NCBI RefSeq assembly: GCF_014647855.1
Contig: NZ_BMPZ01000002.1
Span: 372,001-436,000 of the forward strand
Length of the DNA stretch: 64,000 bases
Direction of reading: 5' to 3'
DNA from: Shewanella gelidii
Lineage (GTDB): Bacteria > Pseudomonadota > Gammaproteobacteria > Enterobacterales > Shewanellaceae
Position 1 is the first letter of the stretch, and each line of letters begins with the position of its first letter. The translations under genes and the position numbers were made by a program. Under the pieces are notes generated by a model. It was not told where the DNA came from. It did not search any database and saw only the letters and a list, made by a program, of their open reading frames with translations. Of the stretch, positions 1 to 8,682 are shown one piece after another.

Positions 1-434
1 TGACGGATAATATTGGTGTTGAATTACTTGCTGCTTCACCTTTTACACATGATGTGTCGCTGAAAGATGTCGGCAAAATTGCCGAGACTAAACACTTACC
101 ACCAACACTGATGGCGCAATACTACTTTGGGGATGCACAATCAAAACTGCGCCCATATTTAGGCCTCGGTGTGAACTTCACTGTTTTCTTTGACAACGAG
201 TTCACCAACGATCTTGATGGCGCATTATCTAACCTTAGCTTATCGAATTCTTGGGGTCTTGCAGCGCAAGCGGGTATGGATTACCAGCTAAATAAAGACT
301 GGTTGATCAATGGTGCGGTTTGGTATACCAAAATCAATACCGACGTTTCATTTAACTTGGGTGCAGACGCAGTTAGCATTGAGACGGATATCGACCCTTG
401 GGTATACATGTTGAGTGTTGGTTACAGGTTCTAA
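1..434 (+). CDS. ompW: OmpW family outer membrane protein, 5' end cut by window
   Basis: The frame is open from base 3 and runs into the window edge, so the N-terminus and signal peptide are missing. About 143 residues remain. They read like the C-terminal two thirds of the small eight-stranded OmpW beta barrel: the segment NIGVELLAASPFTHD, then a PTLMAQYYFG strand, a PYLGLGVNFTVFF strand and a closing YMLSVGYRF. The final residue is Phe, as expected for insertion by the Bam machinery. OmpW proteins sit in the outer membrane and are thought to carry small hydrophobic molecules. A GTG at 54 is an internal codon, not the start. A hairpin terminator follows 20 bases after the stop. Confidence 0.9.
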   Translation, partial: TDNIGVELLAASPFTHDVSLKDVGKIAETKHLPPTLMAQYYFGDAQSKLRPYLGLGVNFTVFFDNEFTNDLDGALSNLSLSNSWGLAAQAGMDYQLNKDWLINGAVWYTKINTDVSFNLGADAVSIETDIDPWVYMLSVGYRF

Positions 435-454
435 TTAAGCTAAAGATCAAACCC

Positions 455-479
455 AAAAGGAGCCGTAAGGCTCCTTTTT
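455..479 (+). terminator. Rho-independent terminator of the OmpW gene
   Basis: A 10-bp perfect stem (AAAAGGAGCC / GGCTCCTTTT) closes a GTAA loop and runs into a T tract. It lies just after the ompW stop. The next gene is convergent and ends at 586. Confidence 0.85.
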
Positions 480-585
480 AGTATGTGGGATTTGGCTCTT
501 CGAAAATCGATAGAACTGGTGACGCAGGCCTAAATATCGCAATAACAGTTTATATATCGCCTGTATTGATTTTACATTGCAGGAA

Positions 586-1359
586 CTAGCCTTCTTTTTT
601 AGCTGCAGTTTTACTTTTCCAGTGGCGAGTATTGTAAATGTACTCAGGCAATAACTTGGCTAACCAAGCAATAATGCGCCAGCGTTTGGTGACATAGAGC
701 CGGCGTTTGCCTTTTTGCAGGCCAACAAGGATCTGTTTTGCCACTTTAGGGATGGGAGCCGACCATAATCGACTCTGCTGCATGGCCGCTTTATCAAGTA
801 GCCCAAGCTGTATATCTGTCATTGTTATGGGAAGTTTGAGTCGCTGGGCATGCATTGATAAGCCTTCTAGATAGTTCGCTGAAAATGCTTTAGACGCATG
901 GAAACTCACGCTCGAACCGCCGCGCATTCCGGCAATTGAATTTATCGCGGCCAATTGGCCATAACCTTGCTCACAGAGCAACTTAAAGCAGGTGTTTGCG
1001 ATGGCGGCAAAACCTTGCACATTGACTTGAATAATGGCTTGGTCAAGCTGCCAAGGTAAATCTGGATGGTATTGATTGAACCCAGTGTTGATAACCACTA
1101 AATGGGCGCCGCCAAGTTGTTGCCAAGCCGTTTCAAGTTGCTGCACGGTTTGCTGAGGCTGATCAATACTTAATTCAAAGGCGTGTGCTGCAGAGGGTAG
1201 CTGTTCAATGAAGGGGGTTAAATCGTCGCTATTCTGCGCAAATAAGGCGAGTTCAACACCTTGTGCTGATAACTGTCGAGCCATTTCTTGGCTGAGTTGC
1301 GAGCTTGCACCCACAATAAAAGCTGTCGCGATAGGCATAGGTGAGCTGGTATCGTCCAT
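586..1359 (-). CDS. Short-chain dehydrogenase-like protein with degenerate active site
   Basis: A 257-residue protein with an SDR-type Rossmann fold, ATG start. The N-terminal nucleotide motif reads GASSQLSQ instead of GASSGIGx, so two of the three usual glycines are gone. The serine of the active site is kept (NSIAG). The catalytic Tyr of the YxxxK motif is Phe in FHASK, and the codon TTC was read directly on the reverse strand. The C-terminus is basic (KSKTAAKKEG). Family members normally reduce or oxidise small substrates with NAD(P)H. With Tyr and glycines lost, this one is probably impaired as a dehydrogenase, or acts as a binding or scaffold protein. It is monocistronic, between ompW (convergent) and metA (divergent). 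Confidence 0.75.
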   Translation of the reverse strand: MDDTSSPMPIATAFIVGASSQLSQEMARQLSAQGVELALFAQNSDDLTPFIEQLPSAAHAFELSIDQPQQTVQQLETAWQQLGGAHLVVINTGFNQYHPDLPWQLDQAIIQVNVQGFAAIANTCFKLLCEQGYGQLAAINSIAGMRGGSSVSFHASKAFSANYLEGLSMHAQRLKLPITMTDIQLGLLDKAAMQQSRLWSAPIPKVAKQILVGLQKGKRRLYVTKRWRIIAWLAKLLPEYIYNTRHWKSKTAAKKEG

Positions 1360-1497
1360 AATTAAAGAAATATACGTTGTTGAAGCACTATAACAGTTTT
1401 TTCGATGACAGATCTGCCGAACCCCCGCGGCGACATAATCGCGTCAATGCTAAAGTAGAGAATAATTCATGGCGCTTAATCAGGGTTTTGTCTATAA

Positions 1498-1540
1498 AAC
1501 AGTCTGGATGTGTGGACATCCAGAAGTCTTTATGTATGAT
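1498..1540 (+). promoter_or_regulatory. MetJ-type operator (four met boxes) over the metA promoter
   Basis: Four tandem 8-mers resemble the met box AGACGTCT: AACAGTCT (1498), GGATGTGT (1506), GGACATCC (1514) and AGAAGTCT (1522, 7 of 8 matches). The others match 5 of 8. They overlap a candidate sigma-70 promoter, TGGACA at 1513-1518, a 16-bp spacer and TATGAT at 1535-1540. MetJ with S-adenosylmethionine represses methionine genes in gammaproteobacteria by binding such tandem boxes. The same bases can also form a hairpin (1503-1511 with 1516-1524). About 140 bases of untranslated leader would follow; no riboswitch fold was recognised in it. Confidence 0.7.
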
Positions 1541-1685
1541 TGAATCATCACTGTGATTGCCGATTTCGTTTGCGTTAATACCTGATATTCACGTAATACC
1601 GCGGACAACGGGCGTAACATGTAAAGAGATGACGAGTCCGAAAGCAGTGACAAACAGCCGTTTCGCACAATTTTAAGAGGCAACC

Positions 1686-2639
1686 ATGCCAGTAAGAATT
1701 CCCGATAACCTTCCAGCCGCTCATGCATTAGAGTTAGAGAACATCTTCGTGATGTCAGAAACCCGAGCAGAGAATCAAGATATTCGTCCGATGAAGGTTC
1801 TGATCCTCAACTTAATGCCGAATAAAATTGAAACCGAAACCCAATTATTGCGCTTGCTAGGAAATACGCCGTTACAAGTTGATGTGGACTTATTGCGTAT
1901 TCATGAACGAGAGTCAAAGCATACCTCTGCCGATCATATGAATACGTTTTACTGTAACTTCGAAGAGGTGAAACACAATAACTATGATGGCCTGATTATT
2001 ACGGGCGCACCGCTAGGGAATGTCGAGTTTGAAGACGTTACGTTTTGGGACCACTTCCGAGAAATTGTCGATTGGTCACAGCAACATGTCACTTCTGTTT
2101 TGTACCTATGCTGGGCAGCGCACGCAGGTCTGCATTATCTCTATGGTCTAGACCGTCATATTCTGCCGCAAAAGCGTTCTGGTGTTTTTGTTCATCAAAG
2201 AGCATCAAAGCATTATCCATTGTTGCGCGGTTTTGATGATGAGTTTTATGCGCCGCACTCCCGCGTTGCAGAGATGAACGTGGCACATATTGAAGCGCAT
2301 CCTGAGCTCAACGTTTTGGCAAAGTCAGAAGTTGCTGGTGCATATATGGTGCTCAGTAAGAGCAACCGTAATCTATTTGTGATGGGGCATCCGGAATATC
2401 AAAAGTTTACATTGGATGATGAGTACCGCCGTGATGCTAACCTCGGTATAGATCCTAATGTTCCTGAAAATTATTACCGGAACGACGACCCTGAACAATC
2501 GCCAATCTCCCGGTGGTATAGCCATGGCAGCTTATTAATCAGTAACTGGTTGAACTATTACGTATATCAGCTGACGCCTTATGATTTGTCTGATATGAGT
2601 GCAATCACACCATGGGAGCTCGAGACAGAATCCGAGTGA
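1686..2639 (+). CDS. metA: Homoserine O-succinyltransferase
   Basis: A 317-residue cytoplasmic enzyme that activates homoserine in methionine synthesis. The length matches the family, and the ATG has an AGAGG ribosome site. The nucleophile is Cys142 in YLCWAAHAG. The His and Glu of the catalytic set are in MGHPEYQ. Residue 111, which is known to set acyl-donor choice in MetA enzymes, is Gly (ITGAPLG). Gly predicts succinyl-CoA and Glu would predict acetyl-CoA, so succinyl transfer is inferred. The upstream MetJ-like operator fits repression by methionine status. A strong bidirectional terminator follows. Confidence 0.95.
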   Translation: MPVRIPDNLPAAHALELENIFVMSETRAENQDIRPMKVLILNLMPNKIETETQLLRLLGNTPLQVDVDLLRIHERESKHTSADHMNTFYCNFEEVKHNNYDGLIITGAPLGNVEFEDVTFWDHFREIVDWSQQHVTSVLYLCWAAHAGLHYLYGLDRHILPQKRSGVFVHQRASKHYPLLRGFDDEFYAPHSRVAEMNVAHIEAHPELNVLAKSEVAGAYMVLSKSNRNLFVMGHPEYQKFTLDDEYRRDANLGIDPNVPENYYRNDDPEQSPISRWYSHGSLLISNWLNYYVYQLTPYDLSDMSAITPWELETESE

Positions 2640-2677
2640 TATCGCCGCTGAGTATCTACCATTTGTGTTATAGCGCT

Positions 2678-2711
2678 AAAAAAACCTGAAGCCAATGCTT
2701 CAGGTTTTTTT
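2678..2711. terminator. Bidirectional terminator between metA and the cupin gene
   Basis: A 14-bp perfect stem (AAAAAACCTGAAGC with GCTTCAGGTTTTTT) closes a CAAT loop and is flanked by A and T runs. It can terminate metA rightward and the convergent cupin gene, which ends at 2731, leftward. Confidence 0.85.
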
Positions 2712-2730
2712 GTGGCAAGCGGTATTTCTT

Positions 2731-3414
2731 TTAGTCGGGCTCGACCATGTTGAGCAAATGGCCTGTTTTTACGTAAATCAATGCGCCATCGTCTTTGGTG
2801 AATGGCTGATGTTGACTCTGGTGAGGGCTGCGTAACCAAGTTCCTTTAGGGTAAGTGCCATGTTCATCATAGAAGGTTCCTTCCAAAACAAAAATTTCCT
2901 CGCCACCAAAATGCTGATGGCGAGTAAACCTTGTATGGGGTGCCCATTTCACTAAAGCGATATGCTCACCTTGAAACTCATGGAGTGGCATAACCGTTAA
3001 GCCGTCTACCAGTCCTTGATGCCAAGCCAATGTATGAGTATCCATAACTTTTTGCTGCGTATCGTCTTCATCAAATTGCTGCAATTTCACGAAAATAATT
3101 GCGCCTTCTGCTGAAATCTTGGGCGTGTGTGAAGAGCCAATAGGGTTTCGTACATAGCTGCCTTTTGGGTAGGACTGATGCTCGTCAGCAAAAACACCCT
3201 CAAGCACAAAGAACTCTTCGCCTCCGCTATGGATATGGGACGAAAATTTACTAAAAGGCGCGTAACGAACAATCGACGTTGCCCGTGCAACTTCGCCGCC
3301 TTTCCTATCGAGCATCATGCGTTCTACGCCCTTCATTGGCGATTGCACCCATTGATACTCATCGGGTCGAACAACAATTCGTTGCGTAAAGTCTGCATTG
3401 ATCAATGTTTTCAT
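2731..3414 (-). CDS. Tandem double-cupin (ChrR-like) protein
   Basis: A 227-residue protein built of two repeated cupin domains of about 100 residues. Each carries the metal-binding signature HxHxGGEExFVLEG followed by a DEH strand: SSHIHSGGEE in the first half and TRHQHFGGEE in the second. Both halves have the PKGSxxRxP / PKGTWLRSP turn and a late His. This resembles the ChrR-type cupin_7 group, which includes anti-sigma cupins and dioxygenase-like proteins. There is no zinc-binding N-terminal domain as in true ChrR, so a metal-dependent enzyme or sensor is more likely. It starts 28 bases after the SDR gene on the same strand, so the two are probably one operon under the divergent HxlR regulator. 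Confidence 0.8.
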   Translation of the reverse strand: MKTLINADFTQRIVVRPDEYQWVQSPMKGVERMMLDRKGGEVARATSIVRYAPFSKFSSHIHSGGEEFFVLEGVFADEHQSYPKGSYVRNPIGSSHTPKISAEGAIIFVKLQQFDEDDTQQKVMDTHTLAWHQGLVDGLTVMPLHEFQGEHIALVKWAPHTRFTRHQHFGGEEIFVLEGTFYDEHGTYPKGTWLRSPHQSQHQPFTKDDGALIYVKTGHLLNMVEPD

Positions 3415-3442
3415 GTTTCACGTGCCTTATTGAGTAATCGCT

Positions 3443-4216
3443 TTAGTTTCTGCCCGCTATAACCCCGCCATCGACATCCCAAATCGCGCCGGTGACCCAG
3501 TCTGCCTTATCTTGTAGCAAGAATAGAATACTATTGGCCACATCATCTGGCGCCCCAATTCTGCCTATAGGATGAAAGTCATCAAAGCCAGCTAATGCAT
3601 CATCTACGTCAGCCGGATCAATAAAGGTTTCATAAATGGGGGTTTTTACCACTGCAGGCGAAACGGCATTCACTCTGATATTGTCTTCTGCCAGCTCCAT
3701 TGCCATGTGTTGTGTTAACGCATGTAATCCAGCTTTCGCCATTGAATATGCAGATGAAGGGGTCGCTTTAATGGCTTGCTTCGCCCACATTGAGCCAATA
3801 TTAACCATTGAACCGCCGCCATGTTCGCGCATGTTTCCAGCTACAGCTTGGGTAATAAAGAAACTCGCTCGGTTTAAATCAGCATAAGTATCGTAGTCTT
3901 GAGGCGTGTGCTCCATAAAAGATTTGGGATTAAAGTAACCGGCTGCGTTTACAAGATATTTGATGTGTCTGGCTTCACTTTTGATTGACTGAATCACCCG
4001 CTCGATATCTTCTTGTTGATAGAGATCGGCTGTTATGGTTTCTACGCTTGCATCAAGGCTGGCCAATGATTCGAGTTGTGACTTTGCCGTTGCCAATTTT
4101 GCGGCATTCCTACCAATAATGATGGTCTGAATGCCCTGTTCTAGCAACTGTTTTGCAGTAGCAAAGCCCATGCCGCTTGATCCACCAATAATTAAAGCGA
4201 TACTCGATGTGTTCAT
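3443..4216 (-). CDS. SDR family NAD(P)-dependent oxidoreductase
   Basis: A 257-residue classical short-chain dehydrogenase. It has the cofactor motif GGSSGMG near the N-terminus, NAAGY, an active-site Ser (NIGSMWAK) and the catalytic pair in YSMAK. The C-terminal WDVDGG segment is typical. I chose the ATG at 4216 (MNTSSIAL) over an in-frame TTG at 4252, because the ATG has a GGA-rich ribosome site and the extra 12 residues lie outside the fold. The gene is divergent from the HxlR regulator and is followed by the cupin gene, a common layout for quinone- or electrophile-responsive detoxification modules. The substrate is unknown. Confidence 0.85.
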   Translation of the reverse strand: MNTSSIALIIGGSSGMGFATAKQLLEQGIQTIIIGRNAAKLATAKSQLESLASLDASVETITADLYQQEDIERVIQSIKSEARHIKYLVNAAGYFNPKSFMEHTPQDYDTYADLNRASFFITQAVAGNMREHGGGSMVNIGSMWAKQAIKATPSSAYSMAKAGLHALTQHMAMELAEDNIRVNAVSPAVVKTPIYETFIDPADVDDALAGFDDFHPIGRIGAPDDVANSILFLLQDKADWVTGAIWDVDGGVIAGRN

Positions 4217-4274
4217 ATTTATATTCCGATATGTGTTAACGTACGCTTTCAATTTATCGGCAAATCACCAGTCT

Positions 4275-4311
4275 AAAAAGTAAGTACATTTAGGTAAGGT
4301 ACTTACTTTTT
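4275..4311. promoter_or_regulatory. Perfect inverted repeat between SDR and HxlR genes, likely HxlR operator
   Basis: Two exact 13-base arms, AAAAAGTAAGTAC (4275-4287) and GTACTTACTTTTT (4299-4311), are separated by 11 bases. The site lies in the divergent intergenic region and ends about 11 bases before the HxlR start codon. GTAAGTAC-type palindromes are typical of HxlR family operators, so autoregulation together with control of the SDR-cupin pair is inferred. Confidence 0.75.
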
Positions 4312-4322
4312 GGTACATATTG

Positions 4323-4664
4323 ATGAAAAACAAAGAAAAAATATTTATCAGAAAATCAGGCCCAACCGAAAGCGCTAAAATGGTTGAAACCATATATGGC
4401 TGCAAATGGTCTTTGACTGTCTATCAATTGCTCGCAAATCAAATCAATCGGCCGGGTGAAATGGTGCGCAGTGTGGACGGGTTGACGACGAAAGTTCTCA
4501 ACCAATGTTTAAAAAAGAATGTTGAATTCGGCATTTTAGAGCGGATTTCTTACCACGAAGTGCCACCTCGTGTGGAATATAAGGTGACAGATTTTGGCCG
4601 CCAATTTATGGGGGTGCTCGACGAACTCGAAAAGCTGCAGCGAACGCTTGATAGCAAGCGATAG
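4323..4664 (+). CDS. HxlR family winged-helix transcriptional regulator
   Basis: A 113-residue DNA-binding protein. The HxlR core is clear: YGCKWSLTVYQLL, then a recognition helix region (LTTKVLNQCLKKN) and a wing (VPPRVEYKVTDFG). The single Cys in YGCKW is near the N-terminal position where several HxlR regulators sense electrophiles or disulfide stress. It is divergent from the SDR/cupin pair and has a perfect 13-bp inverted repeat directly in front of it. I took the ATG at 4323; an adjacent TTG at 4320 is also open. No good Shine-Dalgarno is visible, because the operator occupies that space. Confidence 0.85.
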   Translation: MKNKEKIFIRKSGPTESAKMVETIYGCKWSLTVYQLLANQINRPGEMVRSVDGLTTKVLNQCLKKNVEFGILERISYHEVPPRVEYKVTDFGRQFMGVLDELEKLQRTLDSKR

Positions 4665-4935
4665 CCATTATTCTAGTTATGTGAGAAGGCGAGCAGCGAC
4701 TCGTGTTTCCATACTTTTTTGAATTGAACGAGTGGCTTTTAATTAAGCCTCTTAGTTTGAATTCGCCTTGCGATCGCGAACGTCGTGGCGCTTCGCCCAC
4801 ACCCGAACATGGGGAAAGCGTTTGTCCCCCTTTGTAAACCTGTAATGCCCCAAACGAATTTGTGGTTCCTCATGCACCAATAAATTATCGATCAGCTCAG
4901 ATGGGACATCCATGTCCCGCAAGTCTTGGTCATCC

Positions 4936-5298
4936 TCCTTGATGCCATTCGAAATTTTTACTGGATTATTTCGGCAAGTTCGATGGGGAATTGGTTGTGA
5001 TCCGCAGGGCAATTTGGGGTTCGATTAAATGGTGAATCGAAGCAACGACATTGTCCAGTATCCATATCCAGTGGGTGTTGGTGGCAGGGACTGCCACCGT
5101 CAAGCTTATAGGGATGTACTTGCTGCGCCCCACGGGAGTATGGATACTAAAAGCCTGCGGCAGGCAATGGATGAGATTGAAGTGTTGCTCTTCAATTGAC
5201 CCACTTGGTTTGATTACTCCTTGATGCCATTCGGTATTTTTATTGGCTTATTTCGGCAGCGTCATGTGGAATTGGGTATGTCCAGCAGGGGTATTTGT
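4936..5298. repeat. Pair of diverged ~80-bp direct repeats in a gene-free region
   Basis: Two copies start at 4936 and 5218 (282 bases apart). Each begins TCCTTGATGCCATTCG and continues with a shared TTATTTCGGCA block, an AATTGG block and a CAGGG block. Similarity fades towards a shared CAGTATCCA. The stretch 4665-5761 contains only short reading frames with no ribosome sites or recognisable products, so I annotate no gene in it. The copies look like decaying remnants of a duplicated intergenic element or dead gene. Confidence 0.6.
5057..5148. repeat. 92-bp element bounded by 10-bp inverted repeats
   Basis: AGTATCCATA (5057-5066) and its exact complement TATGGATACT (5139-5148) bound a segment with an inner hairpin, GTGGCAG GGA CTGCCAC (5081-5097). 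Just outside is GCCTGC-G-GCAGGC. The layout resembles a small REP/MITE-like dispersed element. Whether it recurs elsewhere cannot be seen in this window. Confidence 0.5.
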
Positions 5299-5761
5299 TG
5301 ATGACGCAGTATCCACGTATGCGCATTTTCGGCTCCTATCCATTACAGATATGACCTCTATCGACACGGTCTGTATGCACAGCGTTATTTGTTTTAGACA
5401 GAAGTACTTTATGCATAGTGAGTATCTGGTTCATCTATGGCGTAAACGATTTTGTTGATTGTATTTGTAAATACTCGCCAATAAGCTGTCTAATCAAGGC
5501 TATGTAGCTTTTATACCTTTGGTATAGCAATGATGGTGTTTCGTAGTCGGCTATCGTTATACCGAATCAATGTCTGATCGCGTTAGATGAAAATGAGCCG
5601 TTGTGGTCTATACGTTTCAGTAAAACGACAGCCACGCTTTCAAACGGGCGTTAGCAGTAAGATGTTGCTTATGGCACCTTGATTCCATTCAATCGAGTTT
5701 TGTCTTGTAAGGCGACGTCAAATGCCTTTCTCTAATTTGTTTATATTCAGGAAGAAGCATC

Positions 5762-6799
5762 ATGGAACTCTGCAGCATTCTCGGTATTGAAAAGCCGATC
5801 ATTCAAGCGCCAATGGCAGGTGTACAGAACTGGGAGTTGGCAGCAGCTGTATCTAACTCTGGCGGGCTTGGCTCTATTCCTTGCGGAATGCTAACCCTAG
5901 AGCAGGTTTTATCTGAGATCTCCCACTTCAAGCAGCACTCAGACAAAAATTACAATTTGAACTTTTTCTGCCATGAAATGCCGGTGATTGATCATCAGGC
6001 ACTTAAGGTTTGGCAGGAGGAACTTGCGCCCTATTATCAGTCATACTCAGTGTCTCCCCCGAGTGATATTTCTGGGTTAAGGACACCATTCAATGCCGAA
6101 TATGCCGATGTATTGCAGCCGATTCAGCCTCCAATAATTAGCTTTCATTTTGGCCTGCCATCGCAAGCGTTGGTTAAGCGCATAAAGTCTTGGGGAACCG
6201 TGATTATTTCCACGGCAACGACTGTCGAAGAAGGGCTTTGGCTGCAAGAAAATGGAGCGGATGTTGTCATTGCCCAGGGGAGAGAAGCTGGTGGGCATCG
6301 GGGCATGTTTTTGACCTCGGATCCTTTAACCCAAGTGTCAACTACAGAGCTCTTAGAGAGTCTGAAACATGAATTATCCATGCCTGTGGTCGCAGCTGGC
6401 GGCATCGCGACCCATGTGGAAGTGAGAGAAATGATGAATTTGGGCGCGTCAGGCATTCAAGTTGGGACTTCATATTTGCTCTGTGATGAAGCAAAAACTA
6501 CAGCGCTTCACAGACAGGCGATACTGTCGAAAAGCAGGACGACTGCGCTAACGAATATATTCTCTGGTCGACTGGCTCGAGGGATTACGAATAAAGTCAT
6601 GGAGGATCTAGGCTTTACAACAGACAAAGCTCCCCAATTTCCCTATGCATCGGTAGCCATGGCGCCATTGAGGTCAAAAGCAGAAGCTCTCGGTTGTTCT
6701 GACTTCTCTCCCTTATGGGCTGGTGAAAATAGAAACGGTTGCCAAGAAGTCCCTGCATCACATCTCACTGCAGCACTATGGGGAAACGGCTTTGCTTAA
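5762..6799 (+). CDS. Nitronate monooxygenase (2-nitropropane dioxygenase family)
   Basis: A 345-residue FMN-dependent TIM-barrel enzyme that oxidises alkyl nitronates such as propionate 3-nitronate. The N-terminal PIIQAPMAGV segment, the AGGHRG motif with its catalytic His, AAGGIAT for phosphate binding and GASGIQVGTSYLLC match the class. The length is normal and the ATG has an AAGAAG site. It stands alone: the upstream 1.1 kb is gene-free and 594 bases of AT-rich DNA follow. Specificity within the family cannot be told from the sequence. Confidence 0.88.
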   Translation: MELCSILGIEKPIIQAPMAGVQNWELAAAVSNSGGLGSIPCGMLTLEQVLSEISHFKQHSDKNYNLNFFCHEMPVIDHQALKVWQEELAPYYQSYSVSPPSDISGLRTPFNAEYADVLQPIQPPIISFHFGLPSQALVKRIKSWGTVIISTATTVEEGLWLQENGADVVIAQGREAGGHRGMFLTSDPLTQVSTTELLESLKHELSMPVVAAGGIATHVEVREMMNLGASGIQVGTSYLLCDEAKTTALHRQAILSKSRTTALTNIFSGRLARGITNKVMEDLGFTTDKAPQFPYASVAMAPLRSKAEALGCSDFSPLWAGENRNGCQEVPASHLTAALWGNGFA

Positions 6800-7393
6800 A
6801 ATTCAAACTACGTACTTCTGTGGGGGTGAAGCTGTTTGAGTTGAGGCTTTTCGCCATTTTACAATGTAGCAACGGCCTGTATGCAAGTAGTCAATTGATA
6901 GCTCTACCGATCGTCGCTGTCTGGTGCTAGTGATAATGACGCTCTGTTCGCGTCAATGATGAAACTCCTGACACGATTAAGCGGACCGGAATGAGACGTG
7001 GTGATGAAAAATGAGCTAGCAACAAAAATATCTAAGCAATCAGTACTCATTAGGTAAGCTGTTTTAAAATGATGAATAACGATGCTTTCTTTGGCTTTTA
7101 ACTCATAAAACCTCCTTGCTAAAATATAGTAAAATTTAGAGTTTAATTTATTTTTACACTGTCTGTTTCTATTCGTACATCTCAAAACGTGCTTTTTCTA
7201 TTAGTTTTTGCACATTGCTTTTGAAAGTTTATAAAAGTTGTGGTTGTATTGTGCATATTTTTGATTGAGTGCTTATGATTTTCAATGGAAAATGTGGCGA
7301 TTTGAACTTCCCCAAAACCTCTGTTGTAGCAACAAGTCCTATTTGTACACAGTTATTGAAGAACGGAACTAGAATAGTTGAGTGAAATATAAA
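6800..7393. other. AT-rich intergenic region without a recognised gene
   Basis: The composition becomes clearly AT-rich from about 7000. The reading frames on both strands are short, lack ribosome sites and have no familiar motifs. It probably holds the promoter of the membrane-TPR gene at 7394, but I could not pick one with confidence. Confidence 0.5.
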
Positions 7394-8569
7394 ATGGAAA
7401 ATAAGAACTGTATGGTTGAAAGTGACGCTCAAGAGTTTACCAGTGAAATAGAGTATTTTACTGCGTCAACTTACAAATTGGTTATGATGTCATTTTTGAC
7501 TATGGGAATCTACAATCAGTATTGGTTCTATAAAAACTGGGTGGCAATTAAAAAATCAGAAAAGCCTGAAATTTTACCTTTCTGGCGTGCTATTTTTGCT
7601 CAGCTGTGGTCGTATAGCGTATTTTTTAGAGTGCAAAGAGACGTAAATGAGCGAAACATTTCATTGTCAGTATTCGCGGGTGCTTCTGCTTTTATATATT
7701 TTTTTATGCAAGCTTTATGGAAACTACCTGAGCTATATTGGATTTTAGGAATGTTTTCGTTTTTGCCATTAGTTCCTGCAAATCGTGCTGCTGCTGAGCT
7801 AAATCGAGAAAAATTTGGTTTATCTATGAAAAATAAAAAGATAACCAAATGGAATTTGCTGCTGATTATTTTTTTTGCTCCTCTTTTAGTATTCAATACA
7901 GTCATATCAACGCCAACCTATACGAATTATCTTCTTGCTGAAGACTCATTTGAGAAAGGTGAGTTCCATCAATCTAAAATTTTGTATGAGAAGTCGATTG
8001 AAAGTTGTTCGACATCTTTTTTGTTCGGGTGGTATGAGTATGAAATTCGATTCTCTTATGGTCGTATGTTAAACGAATATAGCAAAATCAGTGAATCTAG
8101 CTCTGACTTGTTTTTGGAGTCAAGACTTCAGTTTGAGTGGGTCATTGATTACTTAGATGAAAATCCAGAATTAATAAGTACAAAGGCGCAAGCACTTTCC
8201 AATTTAGCGAATACCTATCAGCAACAAGCCGCAGCTACAGATTCGAATGAGGAGTATTTTAAGCTGTTAGAGGTAGCCTTTAGAATATATAGGGAATCTG
8301 CGGAACAGTTAGAAGTCAATCAAGACTGGAAAAACCTTTCTTATACTTACTATAATTTAGGTCAGACTTCGGATTGGTACGGTGACGTTGGAGAGGCCAT
8401 TAAGTGGTTGGAGAAAGCGGTAGAACTCGATAAGAAGTTTGGTTTTAGCCAAGATTTTAAAGAAGATTCAGAATATTTAAACTCTCTCAAAGATAAATAC
8501 AAGGAAATTAATGAAAGCAAGCGTGATTTTGAGGCTGAAGTTGAAGAAAAGGCACCATCATCAACTTAA
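7394..8569 (+). CDS. Membrane protein with DUF4234-like N-terminus and TPR repeats
   Basis: A 391-residue protein. Residues about 20-60 (KLVMMSFLTMGIYNQYWFYKNW) resemble the DUF4234-type membrane anchor. Hydrophobic segments follow at about 90-125 and 155-180. The C-terminal half is soluble and helical with tetratricopeptide-like units (YLLAEDSFEKGEFHQSKILYEKSI; YYNLGQTSDWYGDVGEAIKWLEKAVEL). The tail is acidic and charged. I took the ATG at 7394, with GAGTGA upstream, over a GTG at 7382. The gene is noticeably more AT-rich than its neighbours, which may mean recent gain. No function is known; a membrane-tethered protein-interaction scaffold is a guess. Confidence 0.7.
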   Translation: MENKNCMVESDAQEFTSEIEYFTASTYKLVMMSFLTMGIYNQYWFYKNWVAIKKSEKPEILPFWRAIFAQLWSYSVFFRVQRDVNERNISLSVFAGASAFIYFFMQALWKLPELYWILGMFSFLPLVPANRAAAELNREKFGLSMKNKKITKWNLLLIIFFAPLLVFNTVISTPTYTNYLLAEDSFEKGEFHQSKILYEKSIESCSTSFLFGWYEYEIRFSYGRMLNEYSKISESSSDLFLESRLQFEWVIDYLDENPELISTKAQALSNLANTYQQQAAATDSNEEYFKLLEVAFRIYRESAEQLEVNQDWKNLSYTYYNLGQTSDWYGDVGEAIKWLEKAVELDKKFGFSQDFKEDSEYLNSLKDKYKEINESKRDFEAEVEEKAPSST

Positions 8570-8682
8570 ATTTCTATAGTTACCTTTAATAGATAGTAAA
8601 TATAGGTGAGACTCGCGTTACTTTTACAACAAAGTTTTTTATTGGCTTGATAAAATATTAATAACCATGAATGAACTTTAAA

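Noticed and set aside
1492-1728. Reverse reading frame overlapping the metA promoter and start
   Set aside because: It lies over the operator and the beginning of a certain gene and has no family pattern.
4752-5012. 86-codon reverse frame in the gene-free region
   Set aside because: It overlaps one copy of the diverged repeat pair, has no ribosome site and no recognisable motif.
5243-5458. 71-codon forward frame after the second repeat copy
   Set aside because: It begins inside the repeat, its residues look random, and no ribosome site is seen.
6904-7185. 93-codon reverse frame in AT-rich DNA
   Set aside because: No start signal and no recognisable pattern in low-GC DNA.
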